64,000 bases of DNA, from assembly GCA_019787685.1 (NCBI GenBank), contig JAHNUO010000016.1, positions 62,001 to 126,000 on the forward strand. The letters run 5' to 3'. The notes below the pieces were generated by a model that made no database searches, was not told the origin of the DNA, and worked only from the letters and a program-made list of their open reading frames with translations. Source of the DNA: Chiua virens (Eukaryota > Basidiomycota > Agaricomycetes > Boletales > Boletaceae). This document shows, piece after piece, positions 34,280 to 47,200 of this stretch; the first letter of the stretch is position 1, and each line of letters opens with the position of its first letter. The translations under genes were made by a program, and so were the position numbers.

Positions 34280-37200
34280 ATGACTCAGACACCCTTCAAA
34301 CCTCCCGACATTTTCTCGGGCGATAATTCCAAAGCAGATGAGGTCTACCCTTCCAATAGAGTCGACAAGGGCAAACGAAAGGCAGAGGGTGTGTCTCACA
34401 AGAATCGAATCGTTCCAGATACTGACGCGGGTGGCGCGTTTCTAGAGCCCTTGGAAAGCGATGGGCTCGACCATCACCACCAACCTTCTAAATATGCAAA
34501 CGCTCGCGTTCACGTCTCTTTGTCAGACTCGGACACAGTGTCCGAGTTTGAATCTGACTTGACGCCTTCTCCACCTTTGATGGGTGACACGACTGGAGTT
34601 GACTCTGATGGCAACGCAAGTCTTTATCAGTCCGTCGACGGAGAACACCTATTGGAGAACCAGGTATGTTAGTTCAATCTGATCCCCGCTGAAAACCCGA
34701 ACTCAAGCTCGGGTTGGTAGATGGATATAGATACTCCCCAACACGACGAATTGGATTTATCCTGTTCCATCAAAGGCATGTATCGCGTCCTCGACCTCAT
34801 ATCGGAGCAAGGAAGCGGTGGTCTTGGTGAGTATCTCAATCCAACGTGTCACCCACGTATGTTCTAATACTGGGTATGGTGTCAGTCGACAAGATCATCA
34901 TCTCCCAAGACTCGCTCGAGGCATTCATAAACACCATTTTCCCGGGTGCATATGCGTCGATGACGAAAGTCAACTTCAAGGCCCTTGACAATTACGCCAT
35001 CAAACCTGTCGGTATCTACGGCAGCAAAGAGCAAATTGTCCGATTTTTGTCACAGCTGGGCGCGATCGATGACGCCACGTACGTCGTACATCCCTCATCG
35101 TTTACTCTTGTAATTTTGACATTCTATCCTCAAAGTGCTGCTCGGCTTCTCGTTGATCCCGAAACCCAACCGCGCACACAGCCAACACTTCGTTCTGGAC
35201 TGTATATCATCACAGCGCCCGGGCAAACCGGATCTCATCAGATCTTTGTTCTTTATTGGCCCGAGCAAACAACCTGGGACGACTCTGCGGCGTCTTCTGT
35301 TCGTCGTAATCGCATCACGTTTATGAGGTACGCGGTATCCACCTTGCCCAAGAACGCCACTGACTCAATCCATCTTGTACAGATACCTGACAAAGATGTG
35401 TGATCAGATCGTGTCTCTGATCTCGCCTGAACATGCAGGGTCGATCCAATGGAGTGAAGAAGATGACGAAAACGATGACGATGACGATATGCTCGGGATC
35501 GACCAAGATGAATCGGACCGGATGTTTACATTCGAAGTCGCACAGACCAACGAACAAGAAGAGTCCGTGGCGGTCCGCATGGGCTTCAAGGTTGGTTCAG
35601 TCTGGGTTGCATTTGATGTTGTCTTTACTCATAAAAACTGACAAATTATGTTTAATCACAGGCTGCCTCAAACGTCATCTCACTTCCAGATGCACACCCC
35701 GAAAATGCGGATCCGACTAAACTCGTGCCTAAACCACCATATCTACTTTTCGGAGAAACAACACAAGGGTTCATGACAGTGGAATATCGAGAGTCCAGGG
35801 TCTCTCATGAGTCGTTGAAAGGGCGTTCTATTTCACGCTTACAACTCGAGCGAAATCTGTGAGTGCCTCTCTTTCGAACAACAATAACCATGTTCTCTGA
35901 CTACTAAATTCCTGTTTGACTCCAGAATGTCCGATCGCTTGCACTTTGGCGAGCAGTTGGACGAGGATGCCCTCAGTATCTTGATTCGCTGCGGGCTAGA
36001 TAAGCGTTTCCCAGACGAATGCAAGCATTGGAAGCACGAGGCTATCGCCATAGGAAGCATGTCGAACTTGAACGTGAGGAAGGAGATCGAGGAGTTATCC
36101 GCAAGGTTGCAACAAGCACTCCCGACACTCCGAAGGTCGATATTCGAAGCGGGTCTAGATGAGTTATCAACATTATATCCGTGGGTTATCTTTGAAAGTG
36201 CTTTGGATTACTGTGCGCTCATTCTGGGAATCTTCAGGTTCTTCGATCGAGAGATATTTGTTTTTCAAGGAGAGCATGAACGCCCTTCAGATAACCATCC
36301 AGGTACCCAAGTTCCACTTCTATAACTGATGTCAACGTGTATTTACACTAAACGCGTCAGAACCGCTCTGGGAGCTCCTGGATCCCTATCCGAAAGCGAC
36401 TGCCGAGGTTACTCGTCAGTTCAAGTCATTACGGTATATCTCCAACCAAGATCTTCGAGAGGCCAAGGAGCGTATCTCTTCATTCAAGGCATTCGAGGCT
36501 CTCTTGAAGCAGCAAAAATTGAAACTGGACGAACAAGTGTTTGTGTGTGTATTACAAGCAGTCTTGGAGGGGGACGTGGAGCAAGCCAAAGCAAGCATAC
36601 ACAAGGACAGCGCAGGCAGTGCTAAGCGCAGTTGGACGCGGTCGTTTCGGTCCATGATGGGCAAACTTTTGCTAGGGGCAGGCGAGATGGAAATGGAGTT
36701 CGACAACCTTCATCGTCGTGCTATGGACACAGCTTCGAACATCAGCTACGAGCAATTTTGGAGTGACTTGGACCGAGACGTGGAGCACTATGTACAGGAG
36801 TTTCCACTGTTCAAGGACTGGGCGGATACGGCAAAAGGAAAGGCACATGAGCACCTGCAGGAAGCAATTACGAAGTTGGTAAAGAAGCTCACACCGGCAG
36901 TCCACAGGATACAAGAGGATGACTGTAAGGAGAGCATCAGGAGTACTCATGAGAAAAGGGAGAAGGAGGAGCGAAGCAAACTGAGAACGAACTTGATCAA
37001 GCGCCTGAACGATTTGTCTGCGCGCGCGGAGTCCTTGTGCGTTTTCATCCCTTTCCAAACTTTTGTTGACCGTAGTCCAGTGCTGACCTTATTCGTAGGG
37101 ACACGCTGTCCATCGAGGGAGCTCGAGAAGAGCGTCAGTGGCATACGTCATCGTATTTGATTTCGGGTATGCGGTCATCGAAGCAAAATCCGGTGGTGAT

Positions 37201-40200
37201 GCACACGATGCTTTTGATGAATCTGACGACTCATGATCAACACGAGTTGCAACTAAATCCGAGTGCAATCCCGTCACCGCGCTTCAAGTACCAGCACACA
37301 TTTACGTTGCCATTGGGCCATTCGGTGATGTACGTCCCAGTTATTTCATACGTGCCTTGCTCTCACTCCGGTGTTATGTCGAAAAGACGAGCACAGTTGC
37401 TTGGAGAAGAAAAGGTTTTGTTGGTCATCGCCGATCGTACGGGGAACCTGATGGTCTATCTCGATCGACTGGAGGCTATACCCAATACAATTGCACGCAG
37501 CCGCGGAAAGCTTCTCAACCGTGAAAAAATTGGCCAGGATTTTTTGCTGGCGTACGACGAATCAAAGAAGATTTTGGCGGTCGTCTCATCGTCACCTGAC
37601 AAGGTGCGTGTTCGTTTCCGTCACGCAGCCCTGCCACTGAGGTCGTTGGTTCACAGCTCCAACTGCACATTTTCATGTTTGACGATTCGCGCGGGTCCTT
37701 CCAAGCTTCGGGAAGCGCAATCAATTTACACATATGGTACAATGACGCGGTGTCTATTCGTCACACATGCTTTGTGAGCGGGTGCGAAGAATTAGTGCTT
37801 GTTGACTCACAAGCTCAGGCGAGGGTGTTTTCTCTGGTGACGCTCCAGTTTCGGTATGTCACTTTTTCTTTATTATATGAGTTTCGCTGATGGGTAATGG
37901 GAATAGGCCTGCTACCCTTCAACTCGAGCAGATACCTCATAGCGTGAGCTCGACGCCCGACGGTGCTTGTCTGTTGGTCTCGCAGGCCCAAGAAAACGAT
38001 TTGACGATGACGGCTTATCATTGGAGTACCTTTGGCTCCACTGAGGGAACCAAGCTTGACCTGGCTCCTCTCACTGTTGAAAACGGTCCGGTGGTCACGT
38101 CGCTGATCAACCGAACAGCGGTGCATGTTATCATGCTTGATTTCGAGGCACATGCATGTCGATCGCACGCGTTGGACATTACTCGCAAAGTCACTGAGTT
38201 TACTTTCAAGCAAAAGGGTACGCGGGGTTCGTCTGCGCGACACGGCGCAGGGGCAGACGGAAATCCGACTGCACACAATTGTCTTATCGACTGTCACGCC
38301 GAAGTATGGACCCGTTTTCCGGTCTTGCCAGCAGTCCAACGTGAAACGATTTCGTCGTCGAGCCTTCGCAGCGCACGGACGCTCGTGTTTGTGACAGATC
38401 GTGATTATGCGCGGTACGCAACTCACTTCGCGGATACGATCTCTAGCTTTGAGAGGGCAACGAAGAAGCCGACCGGGGATATCCTCAAGTCCATCCAAGT
38501 CTCAGCGGCGTCGTTTGCTGTGTTTGCTGCCGAATTATGTGGGGGTGGAATGCAATCGAACGCCACGCAGAATCCTGCGTGGAACGTCTCAGCTTACCGT
38601 GCAGGCGAATGGCTCGTTGACTTCCTATGCTTAATTCCCATCCACCTTGCGCTGGCCAAGGACAATCGATTCGTCCCACTCAAGGATGGGGTGTATTCGC
38701 CAGAGTTGGAGAGGTCTTTGTTAGGTGCAGACGTCAACCGCATCGTGGACAGCCTGTCGTTTGGGTGGTATGAATCGTTGTTCCAGTCATACATGGCATC
38801 CAAGGTGTGTTATGGCTCGCCTTTGGACAATGTTTTTCGATGCTTACGGTGTTGATTATACTAGCCCGTCCGAGTGGTGTCCTCGATGGGCGAACAGTCT
38901 GTCGGGAAGAGTTTTGCCTTGAACCATCTCGTCGATACTTCGTTTGCTGGATCGGCGATGCGTACGACAGAGGGCGTGTGGATGTCGGTGACACCGACAA
39001 AGGATGCGCTGATCGTCGCACTCGACTTTGAAGGTCAGTCACGTATACCTCTTGAATGTTTCCATCTGCTCACGTCCCATTTTTCATCTTTAGGTGTGCA
39101 CAGCATTGAAAGATCCGCTCAAGAAGACACGTTGCTCGTTCTGTTCAACACTGCTATCTCCAACCTGGTTAGTACGATGAGGTAGCTTGAACTAGATAGA
39201 TCTGCTAACCAATGACGCTTCGTGTTGTAGGTCTTGTTCCGAAACAACTTTGCACTGAGTCGAGATATTACTGGCCTCTTTCAGTCGTTCCAGTCGAGTT
39301 CCACAGTACTTGATCCAAAGGCGAACCCATCGTTGTTCCAGTCGACTTTGGTTATCATTATCAAGGTACGTCTGCAGTGCTTCGACATGGTATCTTTTGT
39401 GTCGAGGAGGTTTGTTTAACGTCTGTTCTCTCTTTTCAACACTGTACAGGACGTCGTCGACTCGGACAAAGCCGAGATCGCGAAAGAGTGAGTTCTAGTT
39501 TCTTCATATCGAGCTCCTCACAATGACATTATTTGTTCTTAGATTCTCTCTGAAGTTCCAGCGGATCGTGCATGATGAGCAAGAAGCGAATTTCATTTCT
39601 CGGCTTCACGCCGGGAAACTGAACATCATTCCATGGTAAGCCTCCCGCCAGCTAAGGAAATTGCGAGATCCACAAACCTTTGTTTCTCACAAGGCCTGTC
39701 ATTGAATCCAAGGAGTTTTACAAGCTATTCCCTGCGTTGAAGCGAAGGTTAGATCAACAAGTGATCACTCATCGATCAGCGGGAGAGTTTTTGCACTTGA
39801 TGAAGACGTTGATGGCCAAACTGAAGGCGAGTATAGTCCCTCCAAAGAAAAGATATCGTGTTGTGTAACTGATCTATGAACCTGCTCAGGCGAATGACTG
39901 GGGTGCTATGTCTCGTAAGCTCATACGCATGTTGGTTGATTTGATTATGACGGGTGTTGCGTTTAGAAACGATGGCGGCTCACCGCGCACAACTGATTTC
40001 GACCCTCCTTGGTAACGCGCTCGCGTTTGGGTATGCGGAGATCCATCCAGAGCGTGAGCCTCTGAAGGTGAATCTGCGCTCGTTATCTGTTGTCTGTTGA
40101 TTATGCCACTGACCTCGCCGGTGAAGAACCTGGATTCGGACATGCCTATTGATATGGAGGACACGCCTCACCAGCTCTTCCTCGGTAGCGGTGGAGACCA

Positions 40201-43200
40201 ATCCGCCTCTTGCGATCGCACATTGACTGTCCTACGAACCGCTTGGGAAGGTTATGAATCCCGCCAACACATTCCCGAAGAAGAATGGATGACAGGTTTA
40301 GCCCAACATCTCGAAAGAATCGTGAACCTGCGGGTCGCCCACGTTCGCGAATGGCTGGACCAGAACTTATCGCGGTTCCAGGGAGCTGGCACCGCAAGTC
40401 ACGCGAGTATTGACGAGTTGAAGCGTCACTTTGAGAACTCGATCGTAGATTTGCGGGGGAACGTCCAACTCTGTGGGCTGGGGTGTGGGGAGTGTCAGCT
40501 GCGGTGCGTACGGAGTCGGGTACACGAGGGCGCGCACGACTGTCAGTCTGACCATGCGTGCGTGCACGGATGTGATTTCTGTTTGGAGTTCGAGGTGCCG
40601 GAGCATGAACCGTGTACGATGAGGTGTGTGGCGATTTGAAATCCTGAATGTCGCCATGTCTGGTATTGAGTATATTTATATAGTGCTGGTCACGCGGGGA
40701 GGCACATGTATGTGTTGCCTTCAATGGCTTACGCTGAATGCTCACATTCCATTTCCTAGATGTGCCACGAATCAACATTTGTGTGGAAAGTCGTGCAAGT
40801 TTTCTGGGAGACATGGGTGCCTGGATATCTGTGCAAAGGTGTGTGCGTTCGACGAGTAGATTGACTTAAAACTCACGGGAACAAAGGTCATCGATCACCC
40901 CGAAGAGGAGCATCTCTGTGTGGCTCCCGTACACGCTTGCGGGAAGGTATGTATGCGTCTCGCGCGTTATTTTTTGAATGTCCGTGTGTGTTGATTCTGA
41001 CGCGATACACACCTGGTAGACATGCGATCTATCCGATTTGCGATTGGTCGACGGGAGTGTCTATTCGTGCCCTGGGACGTGTCGAATCCCAAGGTAGTTT
41101 ATTTGTCTTGTTATTACTCGTGCACGCACTGATCTACCTTTGAAGTGATACCGATCATTCCCTTCATCAATGTGATGCCCGCTTCTGCACCATCCAATGC
41201 CAGCTGTGCAAACGATTGTGCGCGGACCAGGACCATATGCATGGTCTTGACTCTAGTGCGACTCACCTTTGCGGGTACGTCTAACATAGATAGAGGTGGC
41301 AGGAATCTGTCCTTAATCTGTGAACTGCAGACAAGAGCATTTGTGCATCGCCCTATGTGCTGCGCCCGGAATCTGCGAAATCGAGACGGCACCACACTCC
41401 ATTGAGGCGACATTCACTGGTAGAAACGAGACATTCCAGTATACAAAGGTTCGTTTTTCCCCTCGGCAAAAAGACAGCTCACCTATCTTTTGATCTTTAA
41501 TCAAGTACACCCAAGGTTTGTTCAAGCAATTAAACGTATTTTCATGTCGACTGAGCTCCCTCATTGCAGATGCGAAACGCTTGAAATGCATAAAGCCAAT
41601 CCCGCCTGGAGCTACGCAGCACAAAGGACCTCATAATCATAGTTTGGACAAGAAAGTAGTCCACTTTTGCCAAGCGAGGTATGGCACTGATCGCTCTGTA
41701 CTTGCTCTTTCCCTCACGATCAGGTAGATGCGAAAACTGCAATTACTTTTGTACCTTGCCTCTCGGTAGGTTTGAAAATGGGTTAGCATGTTTCTGGCTC
41801 TAATGACGTGTTCAAAAAAAAGGCCATCCTCAACAAGAGCATGAGACGCGTCATGGGTCTATGTCGCGTACCCGCTGGACCGTGGATGGGCCAGACGACG
41901 TACCGCTCGAAATCGAAGGACGCAAGTTTTCCACGAACGACGAAGGTGCTCCGATGATGTGCAACCTGATTTGCTCAGCAATGGGGCGACACATCCATAT
42001 CGACTATTGTCGTGCGGACGACGAGGCAGCCTGCACTGGTAACCCAGAGCTGCAGCACCTCACAAAGAAGCTACACCCTGATCCCAGCCGACCAAAGGAT
42101 GTACTCACGCACAGTCTATTCTGGAAGCGTAGTGGTGAGTGCGATTCGGTTGGATACCTGTTGATTGTTTGTCTGAACACTCGGACAGGTTTCAAGGATC
42201 CATACTCGAGGGAGGAACAGGCCAACTTTGCAAAGTGGTATGTTCTTCTGGTTTTCCTTGGAGATGATCGACAGCTGAAAAACTCCCACAGTGATGCTAT
42301 GTGTCCAGGTACGAGGTGATCCCGCCGCCTTGGGATCTGTCTTACAAACTTGATCAACAGGCCCCGAACACACGACTGCTGGCGGCGGTGCAGCCATTCC
42401 TTCTTCCTGTGTCTTGCCTCATTTCCATGCACCTTTGGATCCCAATACCACAGCTGTCGGAACTGGTTACGTCTCGCAAGATGGGCATCAATTTGCATGC
42501 AGGAATCCCGTCGTGATGCAACAAGCATTCCATGTGTGAGTGCGTCCATTTGCATCGTGCGTATACCTTGAGTGATTGAGTTGATTTTTGTCTTGGTAGG
42601 ATCTTTGTCGCTGACTGGTAGGTTTTGTCCGATTCATACTTGAAAAGCATTACTCACCATTATCTTTATCTAACTAGTTCTGGTTCGATGGAATATGGTG
42701 ATAGAAGGCCGCTGCCTAACACACCGGCGACCGCTCGAATCAGTGCTTATGCAGATAATCGATACGGCGCTGTCCTTTCTTCATTGCACAGTTTCTGGAC
42801 AGCACGTGCAGCGGCAGTTGCGAACTCGAATGCTGCTCGACGGGATGCATATAGCGTGCTCCTGTTTGACCATGGTGTTTCAGAGCCCATTGTGAATGAT
42901 TTTGCAAGTACGCCGGATCAGTTATTGGGCGCTGTCCTCCAATGTGCTCGCTACGGCGGTACCAATTTTTCTCTCGCAATTGAACAAGCGGGAGCAATTA
43001 TGGAGCAACACTGGAGTACAGAAAGGCAAGTACGGTGTCTTCTTTCAGTTCTTTGTTACCAACTAGCGAAACCTAGGTTGCCAGTCATCATCTTCCTGTC
43101 CGACGGTGAATGTAGCATCGAAGACGCAATCATGCAGGATTTGTGTCGCAAGGCTGTCCGACTCGGGTAAACCTCGATTACTTGTACATTAGTCATTGCA

Positions 43201-43542
43201 AGAGCTGACTTTCTTTCTTTTCCGACCACAGAAAAGCGGTGTCATTCCATGCGGTGTCGTTCGGTCCGGATGCCTCTTCGACATATCTACGTCGCATGGC
43301 CGACATTGCACGCGATGCGCAGAACAATGCACCAAGGGATCCGCTGGCGCCAGCTGCTGCAACTATCCTTTCGTCGTACACACAAGCGCTCGATACAGTG
43401 CGTGTCCAAGTCTTTTAAATTTCAGACTTAACTCCGTGATTCTAACGAGATTCGGCGTGCACCACACTAGGTCCAACTCGCGGAAACATTCCTGGGTATT
43501 GCAGAATCGTTGAGAAAGCCGAGAGGGGCACTGATGCACTGA
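34280..43542 (+). CDS. GB1-like GTPase / zinc-rich / vWA giant protein, copy II
   Basis: About 30 exons, roughly 2,500 residues, no break found. In order: a disordered acidic N-terminus (34,280-34,670, KGKRKAEG and Asp/Ser-rich); a conserved region (VDKIIISQDSLEAF, QTTWDD) with an acidic loop; and a helical region (LWELLDPYP...EKREKEER, 36,360-37,035). A beta-rich, possibly propeller-like part follows (37,160-38,000), then a conserved block ending SLFQSYMASK. The GTPase (38,886-39,990) has G1 GEQSVGKS, TTEG, G3 DFEG and IIIKD at the G4 position, the GB1/RHD3 pattern. A Cys/His-rich region (40,470-42,520, e.g. HLCGKSCKF, QHLCGQE-like, CEIETAP) is followed by a C-terminal vWA domain (42,600-43,400). 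Its MIDAS D-C-S-G-S-M forms across an intron, with FLSDGE later. The stop at 43,540 follows LRKPRGALMH. The family is known in mushrooms only as unnamed vWA proteins. Confidence 0.85.
39827..39889 (+). other. GC-AG intron in copy II
   Basis: AAG|GCGAGT...CTCAG|GCGAAT keeps the frame from LMAKLK to ANDWGAM. The nearby GT (GTATAG) would put a stop one codon after the acceptor. The same GC donor is present in copies I and III. Confidence 0.6.
43026..43076 (+). other. 51-bp intron with GC donor, alternatively coding (copy II)
   Basis: Donor AG|GCAAGT replaces AG|GTGAGT of copy I (33,013-33,062, 50 bp). In copies II and III the segment is 51 bp, in frame and without a stop, so it can be spliced or retained as 17 extra residues inside the vWA domain just before LPVIIFLSDGE. 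Confidence 0.65.
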
Positions 43543-43827
43543 GAGATGGGTTTTGGTCTTGTGTTGGAGGTTGCGTAGCTTGTAGTGTAAGATAACTGGT
43601 TGTGCCGTGTGCGCTGGTTGGGATAATTGAATGGTCTGGCTCCGATGTTCCATGTGCGGCTGACCTGGGAGAGATAGACGTGACGTCACATCCGAATTCC
43701 GACGTTTTCAAACTTGTTCGCGTGTCGAGGCTTTGAAATTGACGCAGTACCAAGCTACGCGTTCAACTTGAACCCATAAAGGTGAACCGGGGTTCCCGCA
43801 CCACACTTATCCTCTACTACTACTATC
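43543..43827. other. duplicated intergenic region between copy II and the metacaspase 5' fragment
   Basis: Counterpart of 33,522-33,806; includes the CRE-like palindrome at 43,681. Confidence 0.75.
43681..43688. promoter_or_regulatory. CRE-like palindrome (unit II)
   Basis: TGACGTCA, 140 bp before the ATG at 43,828. Confidence 0.5.
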
Positions 43828-43945
43828 ATGCTCCGATTAGCCAGAGATGGCCGGTTGAAACGAAACTTATTCGCATATAATCGGAATTGATGACTATACC
43901 AACACCAATTGTCAGAAGCTCGGTGGTGCAGTTGCAGGTGCCGCC
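43828..43945 (+). pseudogene. truncated and internally deleted metacaspase 5' end (unit II)
   Basis: As in unit I, but with an extra small deletion (TTCGCATATAATCGG in place of TTCGCCTTGATAATCGG) and an ACACCA duplication. It is therefore frame-broken even before the junction to DUF6533 DNA at about 43,945. Confidence 0.9.
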
Positions 43946-44030
43946 ATTTTTGGCTAGTTCTCACGTTTTCAGGAGAGGTATTCTTTTTTGTTGCTACGTC
44001 CTTTTCATTGCTAACTTGGAACTCGAGTCA
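43946..44030 (+). pseudogene. DUF6533-gene fragment at the duplication junction II/III
   Basis: Same fused scrap as 33,926-34,010 (TTTTTGGCTAGTTCTCACG...GCTAACTTGGAACTCGAG). Both junctions therefore descend from a single breakpoint that was copied again. Confidence 0.85.
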
Positions 44031-44296
44031 CGCGTGTGCGGCGATGTGTGGTAATTATGTACTGCAATCGCCGCATGATTCAATTCAAGGGCTCCTAATG
44101 TATGAATCCCATTCTTTCCACCGGAACTTATCGCGAGAAGCACTGTCCAACTTGGACGATCGTCGTCGCCCAGTAAGTTTTTGGTTTGAACCTTGTACAG
44201 CATTCATTGCCTCACCGTCAACATCGTGGCCGACCTCGTGGTGGCCCTCTTTTAAGACCCCTCTTGAAGGCGCTACCAGGTTGACAGTAGCTCACC

Positions 44297-47200
44297 ATGA
44301 CTCAGACATCCTTCAAACCTCCCGACATTTTCTCGGGCGATAATTCCAAAGCAGATGAGGTCTACCCTTCCAATAGAGTCGACAAGGGCAAACGAAAGGC
44401 AGAGGGTGTGTCTCACAAGAATCGAATCGTTCCAGATACTGACGCGGGTGGCGCGTTTCTAGAGCCCTTGGAAAGGGATGGGCTCGACTATCACCACCAA
44501 CCCTCTAAATATGCAAACACTCGCGTTCACGTCTCTTTGTCAGACTCGGACAATGGCAACGCAAGTCTTTATCAGTCCGTCGACGGAGAACATCTATTGG
44601 GGGACCAGGTATGTTAGTTCAATCTGATCCCCGCCGAAAACCCGAACTCAAGCTCGGGTTGGTAGATGGATATAGATATTCCCCAACATGACGAATTGGA
44701 TTTGTCCTGTTCCATCAAAGGGATGTATCGCGTCCTCGACCTCATATCGGAGCAAGGGAGCGGTGGTCTCGGTGAGTATCTCAATCCAACGTGTCTCCCA
44801 CGTATGTTCTAATACTGGGTATGGTGTCAGTCGACAAGATCATCATCTCCCAAGACTCGCTCGAGGCATTCATAAACACCATTTTCCCGGGTGCATATGC
44901 GTCGATGACAAAAGTCAACTTCAAAGCCCTTGACAATTACGCCATCAAACCCGTCGGTATCTACGGCAGCAAAGAGCAAATTGTCCGATTTTTATCACAG
45001 CTTGGCGCGATCGATGACGCCGCGTACGTCGCACATCCCTCATCGTTTACTCTTCTGATTTTGACATTCTGTCCTCAAAGTGCTGCTCGGCTTCTCGTTG
45101 ATCCCGAAACCCAACCGCGCACACAGCCAACACTTCGTTCGGGACTGTATATCATCACAGCGCCCGGGCAAACTGGATCTCATCAGATCTTTGTTCTTTA
45201 TTGGCCCGAGCAAACAACCTGGGACGACTCTGCGGCGTCTTCTGTTCGTCGTAATCGTATCACGTTTATGAGGTATGCGGTATCCACCTTGCTCGAGAAC
45301 GCCACTGACTCAATCCATCTTGTACAGATACCTGACAAAGATGTGTGATCAGATCGTGTCTCTGATCTCGCCTGAACATGCAGGGTCGATCCAATGGAGT
45401 GAAGAAGATGACGAAAACGATGACGATGACGATATGCTCGGGATTGACCAAGATGAATCGGACCGAATGTTCACATTTGAAGTCGCACAGACCAACGAAC
45501 AAGAAGAGTCCGTGGCGGTCCGCAAGGGCTTCAAGGTTGGTTCAGTCTGGGTTGCATTTGATGTTGTCTTTGCTCATAAAAACTGACAAATTATGTTTAA
45601 TCACAGGCCGCCTCAAACGTCATCTCACTTCCAGATGCACACCCCGAATATACGGATCCGACTAAACTCGTTCCTAAACCACCATATCTACTTTTCGGAG
45701 AAACAACACAAGGGCTCATGACAGTGGAATATCGAGAGTCCAGGGTCTCTCACGAGTCGTTGAAAGGGCGTTCTACTTCACGCTTACAACTCGAGCGATA
45801 TCTGTGGGTGCCTCTCTTTCGAATAACAATAACCATGTTCTCTGACTACTAAATTTCTGTTCGACTCCAGAATGTCCGATCGCTTGCACTTCAACGAGCA
45901 GTTGGACGAGGATGCCCTCAGTATCTTGATTCGCTGCGGGCTAGATAAGCGTTTCCCAGACGAATGCAAGCATTGGAAGCACGAGGCTATCGCCATAGGA
46001 AGCATGTCGAACTTGAACGTGAGGAAGGAGATCGAGGAGTTATTCGCAAGGTTGCAACAAGCACTCCCGACACTCCGAAGGTCGATATTCGAAGCGGGTC
46101 TAGATGAGTTATCAAAATTATATCCGTGGGTTATCTTTGAAAGTGCTTTGGATTACTGTGCGCTCATTCTGGGAATCTTCAGGTTCTTCAATCGAGAGAT
46201 ATTTGTTTTTCAAGGAGAGCATGAAAGCCCTTCAGATAACCATCCAGGTACCCAAGTTCCATTTCTGTAATTGATGTCAACGTGTATTTATGCTAAACGC
46301 GTCAGAACCGCTCTGGGAGCTCCTGGATCCCTATCCGAAAGCGACTGCCGAGGTTACTCGTCAGTTCAAGTCATTACGGTATATCTCCAACCAAGATCTT
46401 CGAGAGGCCAAGGAGCGTATCTCTTTATTCAAGGCATTCGAGGCTCTCTTGAAGCAGCAAAAATTGAAACTGGACGAACAAGTGTTTGTGTGTGTATTAC
46501 AGGCATTCTTGGAGAGGGACGTGGAGCAAGCCAAAGCAAGCATACACAAGGACAGCGCGGGCGGTGCTAAGCGCAGTTGGACGCGGTCGTTTCGGTCCAC
46601 GATGGGCAAACTTTTGCTAGGGGCAGGCGAGATGGAAATGGAGTTCGACAACCTTCATCGTCGTGCTATGGACACAGCTTCGAACATCAGCTACGAGCAA
46701 TTTTGGAGTGACTTGGACCGAGACGTGGAGCACTATGCACAGGAGTTTCCACTGTTCAAGGACTGGGCGAATACGGCAAAAGGAAAGGCACATGAGCACC
46801 TGCAGGAAGCAATTACGAAGTTGGTAAAGAAGCTCACACCGGCAGTCCACAGGATACAAGAGAATGACTGTAAGGGGAGTATCAGGCGTACTCATGAGAA
46901 AAGGGAGAAGGAGGAGCGAAACAAACTGAGAACGAACTTGATCAAGCGCCTGAACGATTTGTCTGCGCGCGTGGAGTCCTTGTACGTTTTCATCCCTTTC
47001 CAAACTTTTGTTGACCGTAGTCCAGTGCTGACCTTATTCGTAGGCACACACTGTCCATCGAGGGAGCTCGAGAAGAGCGTCAGTGGCATACGTCATCGTA
47101 TTTGATTTCGGGTATGCGGTCATCGAAGCAAAATCCGGTGGTGATGCACACGATATATCTAATGAATCTGACGACTCATGATCAACACGAGTTGCAACTG

